Positions 45,365-51,819 of a DNA stretch of 53,187 nt are shown piece after piece. The notes under the pieces were generated by a model. It had not been told where the DNA came from. It did not search any database and saw only the letters and a program-made list of their open reading frames with translations. This DNA is from Chloroflexota bacterium (lineage in GTDB: Bacteria > Chloroflexota > Anaerolineae > Promineifilales > Promineifilaceae): assembly GCA_020628815.1 (NCBI GenBank), contig JAHDEN010000017.1, positions 1 to 53,187 on the forward strand. Reading direction: 5' to 3'. The stretch's first letter is position 1. Every line of letters starts with the position of its first letter. Both the position numbers and the translations under genes were made by a program.

Positions 45365-45482
45365 AAATATTTTTCCTCTTAGTCGGATTTTTAGCGCAAA
45401 TAAGAATGCATCGTAATGTATATCTTTTTTGGCTACAATTCAACTATTGATGTAGGGGATACCCCTGAACGGAACGTTGTTT

Positions 45483-45650
45483 ATGGACTTAAATTTTATT
45501 TTAATCGCATTAGGGATTACTATTGCATGGGTTGGCCTAATTATCTTTTATATGCGAGTTGTGTCTCGCCAAAAAGAGTTGATGCAAGAATTAAAGGAAT
45601 TGGACCAAATGATTGGTCTGCGCCCGCTTGACGACAAAGAGCATGAATAA
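45483..45650 (+). CDS. Small membrane protein, CcmD-like (55 aa)
   Basis: The 55-residue product starts MDLNFILIALGITIAWVGLI. A single helix is followed by a charged helix (SRQKELMQELKELDQMIGLR). This matches the size and topology of CcmD-like heme-exporter helper proteins, though the other cytochrome c maturation genes are not here. Similar proteins occur widely, so this name is tentative. The stop overlaps the start of the next gene by 8 bp (ATGAATAA), so translation is coupled. Confidence 0.65.
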   Translation: MDLNFILIALGITIAWVGLIIFYMRVVSRQKELMQELKELDQMIGLRPLDDKEHE

Positions 45651-46365
45651 TCGATTGTTTGGGAAGGTAGCAAGGGAAGAGCTAAGGAGCATAAGCAAAC
45701 TAAAGACATTGTTTTTGCTTGTTTTTGGAGCGATCATCTGGTCAGGATGTCTTTCTAATCCGGTAGCTGGCCGGCCGGCCGGTTGTTCGGCCGATGGGGT
45801 TTATTTAACTGATTCATTTCTGGAAGACCAAGATTGTGGCTGGTATCAATATGCCGACGATGCCTTAACCGGAACCGCACGCGTAATAAATGGCACACTT
45901 CAAGTCACATCCCGCGAGCCGGGCCAATTTTGGTGGTCAAACCCCAATCTAGACCCAATTGACGACGTCACTCTTTCAGCTTCCGCCCGTAAAACAAATG
46001 GCCCCGACGACAACGCCTTTGGGTTGATTTGTCGCTATCAAGACCCAAATAACTTCTACCTGTTTGTCATTAGTTCAGACGGATACTATGCCATCGGCAA
46101 AGTTGAATCCGGCATCAATAGCATTACCTATTTGAGCGGCGAAGGGGAATACCAATTTACTGAAACAATTCAGCAAGGGGTTCAAGAGAACACAATTAGG
46201 GCGACCTGCGAAGGGAATCAGCTAACATTAACTGTAAATGGGATATTGCTAGACACAGTTGAAGACGACACGTTTACAACGGGTGATATCGGTGTTGGGC
46301 TAACGGCGTTTGAAGCCGGTACAGCTACGGTCGAGTTCGATGATATCCGAGCGACGGTCCCCTAA
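45643..46365 (+). CDS. Lipoprotein with LamG/jelly-roll-type domain
   Basis: This 240-residue lipoprotein starts at MNNRLFGKVAREELRSISKL, with signal FLLVFGAIIWSGC (Cys about 35). The domain starts YLTDSFLEDQDCGWYQYADD, then GTLQVTSREPGQFWWSNPNL, FGLICRYQDPNNFYLFVISS, and ends FTTGDIGVGLTAFEAGTATV then EFDDIRATV. This is the laminin-G/concanavalin-like fold common in outer carbohydrate-binding proteins. It has two Cys (DCGWYQ, LICRYQ). An open frame 10 codons upstream exists, but ATG 45643 directly follows the previous gene and gives a good signal peptide. Ligand unknown. Confidence 0.83.
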   Translation: MNNRLFGKVAREELRSISKLKTLFLLVFGAIIWSGCLSNPVAGRPAGCSADGVYLTDSFLEDQDCGWYQYADDALTGTARVINGTLQVTSREPGQFWWSNPNLDPIDDVTLSASARKTNGPDDNAFGLICRYQDPNNFYLFVISSDGYYAIGKVESGINSITYLSGEGEYQFTETIQQGVQENTIRATCEGNQLTLTVNGILLDTVEDDTFTTGDIGVGLTAFEAGTATVEFDDIRATVP

Positions 46366-46395
46366 ACGTTTGCCAACCCTTTTTGGAGCAGCTGT

Positions 46396-47157
46396 TTGAA
46401 TCACACATCGCCTAAACCTAATCGGGTAAATATTTTGGGTGTGCCGGTTGATCATGTGACGATGGAGTCAACGTTGCAGATTGTTGCAGGTTGGATCGAT
46501 CAGGACCCCATCCAATGCCATCAGATTTGTACCCCAAATCCTGAATTTGTAATGCGGGCCCAACAGGATGCTGATTTTCTGTCGATCTTACAGCAGGCGG
46601 ATTTGTCGATTCCCGATGGGATCGGTTTGATTTATGCGTCCGGTTGGTATGGCAACAGGTTGCCTGAACGTGTTCCGGGCAGTGAGTTGGTTAACCATCT
46701 TGCCCGATTGTGTGCGCAAAAAGGTCAGAGGCTGTTTTTACTGGGGGCTGCAGAAGGTGTGGCGGCCCGAGCGGCCGAAATATATTGTGACCGATATCCT
46801 GGCTTGCAAATTGCTGGCACATGGTCTGGCTCGCCAGATCCGGCCGAAAATGATGCCATTGTGCAGAAGATCGTTTCTGCTCAGACCGATGTGTTGTACG
46901 TTGCCTTTGGTGCCCCGAATCAAGATAAATGGATCGCTCGCAACTCAGGCCAGCTGCATGGTGTCAAAGTTGCTATCGGTATCGGCGGTTCGCTAGATTT
47001 TGTGACCGGCCGGATCACACGCGCCCCCCGTTGGGTTCAAAAGGTGCACCTTGAATGGCTCTATCGCTTATGGAAAGAGCCATGGCGCTGGCGCAGAATG
47101 CTTGCGTTGCCAAAATTTACGCTTTTGGCCTTGAAACAATCCCAGACACAAAGATAG
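46396..47157 (+). CDS. WecG/TagA/CpsF-family glycosyltransferase
   Basis: This 253-residue GT26-like enzyme adds a second sugar (such as ManNAcA or ManNAc) to a polyprenyl-linked GlcNAc. Motifs: VNILGVPVDHVTMESTLQI, HQICTPNPEFVMRAQQDADF, SIPDGIGLIYASGWYGNRLP, ERVPGSELV, LFLLGAAEGVAARAAEIY, YVAFGAPNQDKWIARNSGQL and IGGSLDFVTGRITRAPRWVQ. These match the Asp and PDG residues of TagA. TTG start (46396) with GGAG upstream. It begins 30 bp after the lipoprotein gene and 11 bp before the next gene, so it is part of an envelope-polymer operon. Confidence 0.92.
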   Translation: MNHTSPKPNRVNILGVPVDHVTMESTLQIVAGWIDQDPIQCHQICTPNPEFVMRAQQDADFLSILQQADLSIPDGIGLIYASGWYGNRLPERVPGSELVNHLARLCAQKGQRLFLLGAAEGVAARAAEIYCDRYPGLQIAGTWSGSPDPAENDAIVQKIVSAQTDVLYVAFGAPNQDKWIARNSGQLHGVKVAIGIGGSLDFVTGRITRAPRWVQKVHLEWLYRLWKEPWRWRRMLALPKFTLLALKQSQTQR

Positions 47158-47168
47158 AATACCGATAC

Positions 47169-49466
47169 ATGGAAAACGAGCTTAAAGAGTCGGGCGAAGA
47201 CAAAACACCTATCACGATATATCTTCAAAAGGGAGAAGCGATCAGGATCGAATCTGTATCAGACGATCCAGAGCATATCCTGCTGAGAGCCGACGCTGAA
47301 AGTGGAGAAATAAAATCGAGCCGCAAGCTTGAAAATTTCCCCATCGAGATCCAAGATCGTCGGCCGGACCCCGAAACTGCAACAACAACCGGCCGCAGCC
47401 CGTTGTTAAGCTGGGGCAATTGGGACATCGGCGATCCCCAAACACTCTTTATTCTTTCTCTGGTCATTTATCTTTTTGTGCGCGTGTTTCGCCTTGCGGA
47501 ATTCCCCATCTTCTTCTTTTCAGATGAGGCGATGCCGGTGATCCGGGCGCAAGAGTTTTTGACCAATGGTTTCAGAAGCAAAGAAGGGATACTTTTTCCA
47601 ACCTTCTTTAAGAATACGTTCCAGTTTAGTTTAAGCACCACAGTTTATATGCAGGCGCTGGGATATTTGTTTTTTGGCAAATCGGTCTTTGTTGCCCGCC
47701 TGCTCGCCGTCCTATCCACGATTCCGGCCGCCATTGGGATGGGGTATATCTTCAAAACCGTTTTCCCTTCAAAATACTGGTTTGTCGGCACACTTCTGTT
47801 TTCAATTGTGCCAGCGTGGTTTTTACATTCACGCACAGCGTTTGAAGTCGTAACCGCTGTGGCGTTTTATGCGGTGTTTGTCTATTTCTACTTTTCATAC
47901 AGAGAAACGGCCGACTTTCGCAAGCTGGCCATCGCACTAACCAGCGGGGCGCTTTGTTTTTATAGCTACAATCCCGGCCGGGTTGTTATGGTGTTGAGCG
48001 GCCTTCTTCTATTTTTATCAGATGCCAAATTCCATTGGGACCAGCGCTCAAATTCTATTAAAGGGTTGGGCGTGCTTGTTCTTTTGGTAATCCCTTATCT
48101 GCGGCATCAATGGCTCTACCCTCAATCTGTCTCCGAGCATCTGTTTGGGCTGGGCTCCTATTGGGTCAGAGAGATTCCAACCTCAGAAAAATTAGGCATC
48201 TACCTCCAAGAATATCGACGAGGTTTATCTCCTGCTTATTGGTATCTTCCAGAACAGCATGAATGGGTACGTCATCATATGAAGGGGTACGGCCATTTGT
48301 CACGCTATTTTGCCCCCTTTGCTTTGTGGGGATTGGTCCTCTGCATCCTAAACTTTCGGGATTCAAAATACCGTAATCTGATCTTGTTGTTGGTCGCGGC
48401 TCCGGCCGGATCTGCGCTCGCCGAGCTGTTTATCACTCGTGCCATGTTCTTCGTTGTCCCAGCAACCTTGATTACAGCGCTAGGGTTGCTCGATCTTTTA
48501 GATAGATTGTGGCACTCGGACCGGTTCCAAGGCTGGCTCTCCGGCCGGCTTTCCCACCCAAACTATACGCTAGCTATATTTGTGCTCTTCGCTCTGTTCA
48601 ATATCAGCATGATGAGAGATGCCGTTGTTAATGGGCCAACTTGGTACGACAACTATAGTTTGGGGGGATTGCAGTATGGGGCGCGGCAAGTGTTTGGCAA
48701 AGCGGAAGAACTTTTAGACGGCCGACCTGACCGACAACTCTACATTTCTAACACATGGACAAATGGGACAAACACGGTGGGGCTATTCTTTTTCGATGAT
48801 CCGCTCCCATTTCGACTCGTTGATCTGCCCAGAGACAATCTGAAAAAGAAATTCCCGATGCCTGATGACACGATGTTCATTTTGTCGCGCGAAGACTATG
48901 ACTCGATGCTTGCCAGCAATAAATTTACGAACATCCAGGTGTCCGAAACAATCAAGTGGCCCAATGGGAGGGATGGGTTTTATGTGCTCACTGCTGATTA
49001 TGTCCCCAATATCGATGAATTATTTGCGGCCGAGCTTGCAGAACTCAGGCGCCCTAAAGAGATTCGACTATCTGTTTCCGGCTTCCCCGCTACTGTTTTT
49101 TATCCCGCTTTAGATTTGGGCCAGATTGAGCATATTTTTGACGCGAACATTTTGACCTTGGGTCGAACTTATGAGGGGAATCCTGCGAACTTCAAAATCG
49201 TATTTGATGAAGACGCAACGGCGGCCGGGTTAACCTTCGACGTCCGTGATCGGGCTGCAGATATTAGCGCTACGGTTCAAACAACAGATGGCCAAGTTAT
49301 AGATGGCTTTGGTAGCTACAACGGCCAAACGGGAGAGTCGGCCGGTGCGATTGTGTTTGATGAGCCACTAACGATCAAACAGATCGATTTGATTGTTAAC
49401 GATCCTCAACAGGGGCCTCAAGGCCATGTGCATCTGTGGGAGATCGGCCTGCTCACTGACAATTAA
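47169..49466 (+). CDS. PMT/ArnT-like (GT39-type) membrane glycosyltransferase with long soluble N- and C-termini
   Basis: This 765-residue polytopic protein has a soluble N-terminus of about 85 residues, then around 10 helices from about 95 (LFILSLVIYLFVRVFRLAEF). The first loop has FFFSDEAMPVIRAQ, where the Asp-Glu pair matches the catalytic region of GT-C enzymes that use polyprenyl-phosphate sugars. LSTTVYMQALGYLFFGKSVF and GALCFYSYNPGRVVMVLSGL are typical too. The last 260 residues are soluble, with a beta-type domain (FKIVFDEDATAAGLTFDVRD). I chose ATG 47169, 11 bp after the WecG stop, because the open frame upstream overlaps that gene. Donor and acceptor unknown. Confidence 0.82.
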   Translation: MENELKESGEDKTPITIYLQKGEAIRIESVSDDPEHILLRADAESGEIKSSRKLENFPIEIQDRRPDPETATTTGRSPLLSWGNWDIGDPQTLFILSLVIYLFVRVFRLAEFPIFFFSDEAMPVIRAQEFLTNGFRSKEGILFPTFFKNTFQFSLSTTVYMQALGYLFFGKSVFVARLLAVLSTIPAAIGMGYIFKTVFPSKYWFVGTLLFSIVPAWFLHSRTAFEVVTAVAFYAVFVYFYFSYRETADFRKLAIALTSGALCFYSYNPGRVVMVLSGLLLFLSDAKFHWDQRSNSIKGLGVLVLLVIPYLRHQWLYPQSVSEHLFGLGSYWVREIPTSEKLGIYLQEYRRGLSPAYWYLPEQHEWVRHHMKGYGHLSRYFAPFALWGLVLCILNFRDSKYRNLILLLVAAPAGSALAELFITRAMFFVVPATLITALGLLDLLDRLWHSDRFQGWLSGRLSHPNYTLAIFVLFALFNISMMRDAVVNGPTWYDNYSLGGLQYGARQVFGKAEELLDGRPDRQLYISNTWTNGTNTVGLFFFDDPLPFRLVDLPRDNLKKKFPMPDDTMFILSREDYDSMLASNKFTNIQVSETIKWPNGRDGFYVLTADYVPNIDELFAAELAELRRPKEIRLSVSGFPATVFYPALDLGQIEHIFDANILTLGRTYEGNPANFKIVFDEDATAAGLTFDVRDRAADISATVQTTDGQVIDGFGSYNGQTGESAGAIVFDEPLTIKQIDLIVNDPQQGPQGHVHLWEIGLLTDN

Positions 49467-49641
49467 GTTTCAATATTGATCCTGAGTTCACCAAACCGGA
49501 CCGTTGAGGGAGCCAACAATGACCTATGAACTATTACTGCTCCGTATGGAACAAAGGGAAACTGTTCCTGATAGATTAAAATCATTAAAGCTCAAATAAA
49601 TTTCATCGGTTGCAAAATGCAACATTCATAGGATAGATATC

Positions 49642-50592
49642 ATGAGAATTCTAATTACAGGCTCTAGCGGGCAAATCGGTACAAATCTAGGACTTCACTT
49701 ACAAGATCAAGGCCACTTTGTTTGCGGCGTTGATAAACGCGAAAATATGTGGACGTCTGAAATTGAAACCTTGTACCAAGACCTTTCAACCCCGTATCAA
49801 GACTTTGGCTCTGGAATTGGGGATGTCGAATATCCTGAAAACTTGGACGCCGTTGTGCATTTTGCTGCCCATGCAAAGGTTCATGAACTGGTGCTAAATC
49901 CGGCCCGAGCGCTTGAAAACATCACAATGACGTTCAACGCACTAGAGTTCTGCCGCAAGAATAATTTACCGATTATCTTTAGCAGCTCACGAGAAGTTTA
50001 TGGTGATATACAGCGGGAGCTAACCAATGAGTCTGATGCGGACTTTGGGGTTGCCGAAAGCCCTTATTCTGCCAGCAAAATCTCCGGCGAAGCCTTGGTT
50101 TACTCATATGCCCAGTGTTACGACATTCCATACCTAGTCTTTCGGTTTAGTAATGTCTACGGCCGTTACGACAACGACATCGAAAGAATGCTGCGTGTGA
50201 TTCCTCATTTCATCAAATCAATTAACAACGAACAGCCAATCACCGTTTTTGGTGAGTCAAAAGTGCTTGACTTTACCTATGTAGATGACTGCGTACGCGG
50301 CGTGTCCAGCGGTATCGAGCGACTGGTGCAAGGTCATATTAAAAACCAAACCATCAACTTAGCCTTTGGCAAAGGGAATAGTTTGGTGGATATGGCTCGT
50401 TTTATTGGGGATGAGCTTGGTAAAGAGCCAAACATGACCATCAAACCGGCTAGGGTGGGAGAAGTGACCCATTACGTTGCTGACATCGGTAAAGCCGAAG
50501 AGCTCTTGAGCTATTCCCCTGAAGTCAGTTTAAGAGAAGGGATAAAAAGATCTGTTGAATGGTCTTTAGATTGGTGGAGCAAAGAAAATTAG
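49642..50592 (+). CDS. NAD-dependent epimerase/dehydratase (extended SDR), UDP-sugar type
   Basis: This 316-residue enzyme has the nucleotide-binding motif ITGSSGQIGTNLGLHL, the VVHFAAHAKVHELVLNP segment and catalytic Ser and Tyr-Lys in IIFSSSREVYGDI and YSASKISGEALVY (YxxxK). FRFSNVYGRYDND, FGESKVLDFTYVDDCVRGVS and PARVGEVTHYVADIGKAEEL match GalE/Gne/WbpP-like sugar-nucleotide epimerases and dehydratases. It may supply the sugar for the glycosyltransferases just upstream (inference). It has its own start after a 175-bp gap. A strong terminator follows. Confidence 0.93.
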   Translation: MRILITGSSGQIGTNLGLHLQDQGHFVCGVDKRENMWTSEIETLYQDLSTPYQDFGSGIGDVEYPENLDAVVHFAAHAKVHELVLNPARALENITMTFNALEFCRKNNLPIIFSSSREVYGDIQRELTNESDADFGVAESPYSASKISGEALVYSYAQCYDIPYLVFRFSNVYGRYDNDIERMLRVIPHFIKSINNEQPITVFGESKVLDFTYVDDCVRGVSSGIERLVQGHIKNQTINLAFGKGNSLVDMARFIGDELGKEPNMTIKPARVGEVTHYVADIGKAEELLSYSPEVSLREGIKRSVEWSLDWWSKEN

Positions 50593-50981
50593 TTAGCCTG
50601 AACATGGCCGAGTTCAAAAAGCTCAAACGATCAAAAATTGATTCTGATCGTTTGAGCTTTTTTTTGTTTGATGTATCTGCAAAGGGGAATATTTGCTTAT
50701 AGTGAGGGAGGGGAATGATCTGATGTTTATGTGTAAATTGAATGCAGCTGCCCCAAGGTATAGATGAAGTCTATAATCGTCAGTACCTTCAATCTCAATT
50801 GTCGCCCACTTAAATCTCACAATGCAGTCTGTTTTATATAGGAAAAATTAACTGTACCTCAGTACCAGTACTCGAGAAGAGGTATAACTTATACAAAGCT
50901 AAAGCGGACTCTATAGGGGTATAGACGTAGGTTCGCAATTAAAAATCCACACAGCTCAAAAAAAGGAAGGTCATTCTCATC
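50593..50981. other. Intergenic region with terminator, otherwise featureless
   Basis: This 389-bp gap holds the terminator at 50620-50667. Further on, an inverted repeat TACCTC/GAGGTA (50855-50884) with AGTAC/GTACT inside lies about 100 bp before the receiver-like gene, which has AGGAAGG before its ATG. I see nothing else. Confidence 0.45.
50620..50667 (+). terminator. Intrinsic terminator of the epimerase gene
   Basis: AGCTCAAACGATCA pairs perfectly with TGATCGTTTGAGCT around 11 bases, followed by TTTTTTT. It lies 28 bp after the epimerase stop codon. Confidence 0.92.
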
Positions 50982-51392
50982 ATGAGCAAAAAAGAAATCA
51001 TTCTTGTACAAAACCAATCATCAAGTTTGCGAGTGTTTTTAAAACATCTAAAGCGCGAGAAGTTTTTGGTTCGCATCGCATCTAATTTGGCAAACCTAAT
51101 CGAACTGGTGAAGGAAAGAGCGCCAGATATCTTGATTTTGTCTGCCAAAATGATTCCAACCGAGGTAACGTCGTTTTTGTCATATTTGCGCGGCATTATC
51201 CCAAATGGGAAATTAATTGTGACTCATGTCGAAAATCATGAGATGAGTGCGGAAATCGCTAATTTTTTCCCAAGTGCAGAAACGTTTCGGTCACAGATTA
51301 TATTCGCTCTGCCAAAAGAGTTGACTGAACTTTTGAAGGAAGAAAAGGGGTTTAGAGTCACTCGATTCTTGCGAAGAGGGGTTTTCGCTTGA
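50982..51392 (+). CDS. Receiver-like (pseudo-receiver) domain protein
   Basis: This 136-residue protein has the receiver fold layout: EIILVQNQSSSLRVFLKHLK where the family has the acidic pair after ILVV, PDILILSAKMIP where the family has LLD(Asp)xxMP, then LIVTHVEN and IIFALPKELTELL with the Lys-Pro-like position changed. The acidic pocket (Asp-Asp) and the phosphorylated Asp are missing, so it cannot be phosphorylated in the usual way. It may act as a binding or scaffold domain. It ends with a TGA stop. A histidine kinase in the window is 50 kb away and not linked. The SD AGGAAGG precedes the ATG. Confidence 0.75.
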   Translation: MSKKEIILVQNQSSSLRVFLKHLKREKFLVRIASNLANLIELVKERAPDILILSAKMIPTEVTSFLSYLRGIIPNGKLIVTHVENHEMSAEIANFFPSAETFRSQIIFALPKELTELLKEEKGFRVTRFLRRGVFA

Positions 51393-51546
51393 AAAGGGTG
51401 GTTATTTCGTACTAAGTCAAGGGACTGACTTTTTTGATTTCCGGCCGCAAATTAGCGACAATTGGCCTGTTTTTCAGATAAAACGGTGAAATTAATCAAT
51501 CAAACGTAAGATGTTTGGTTTTATTGGTGTAGACTCTCACATAAAA

Positions 51547-51575
51547 TTGACAAGGCAAAAATGCAGGGATATAAT
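51547..51575 (+). promoter_or_regulatory. Consensus sigma-70 promoter
   Basis: TTGACA (51547-51552), 17 bp, TATAAT (51570-51575). This is a perfect consensus with optimal spacing. Transcription should begin near 51582. It is the best promoter in the window. Confidence 0.9.
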
Positions 51576-51581
51576 CTCTAT

Positions 51582-51765
51582 GTTGTCTGGTGATAGATAG
51601 AAATACATATTTGGCCGGAAATGTGTATTGAAAAAAAGGAAAGCCCACCAATTTCTATGAAAACTTTCATTCGAAACTGAAACTTCGCCAGAATAACAAA
51701 CCTAATTGGTTTAACAAATAAATTTAAGAAGACTCGGCCAATTTAATCGGCCGGGTTTTTTTTTG
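51582..51765 (+). ncRNA. Predicted structured leader RNA or small RNA of about 180 nt
   Basis: The predicted transcript runs from just after the TATAAT box to the terminator. A 10-bp hairpin (AATACATATT with AATGTGTATT, one U-G wobble, 51602-51629) is enclosed by TGGTG/CACCA pairing (51588-51592 with 51646-51650). I could not match it to a known small RNA; it does not show the SRP, 6S or tmRNA signatures I know. AATTGG at 51704-51709 could pair with CCAATT in the terminator (51738-51743), giving an alternative antiterminator fold. Confidence 0.55.
51733..51764 (+). terminator. Intrinsic terminator ahead of the S1 start
   Basis: CTCGGCC pairs with GGCCGGG (one wobble), loop AATTTAATC, followed by nine T. 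It lies 55 bp before the S1 start codon, so it either ends a separate small RNA or attenuates S1 transcription. Confidence 0.85.
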
Positions 51766-51819
51766 CTAACAAGCAGAAGTAACGCTTGTTAAGATCACTT
51801 ATATCGGGAAACATCACAC

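Larger units (their letters stand above)
51393..51819 (+). other. S1 leader region: promoter, structured RNA and attenuator-like terminator
   Basis: This 427-bp gap holds no protein gene. It contains a consensus sigma-70 promoter (51547-51575), a predicted structured transcript from about 51582, an intrinsic terminator (51733-51764) and a hairpin (51767-51791) just before the S1 start codon. Read together they suggest either a small RNA or a leader that controls S1 expression. Confidence 0.65.

Noticed and set aside
49519..49599. 26-codon ORF (MTYELLLLRMEQRETVPDRL...) before the epimerase
   Set aside because: It has GAGGGAG upstream and could be a leader peptide, but it is too short to support without conservation data.
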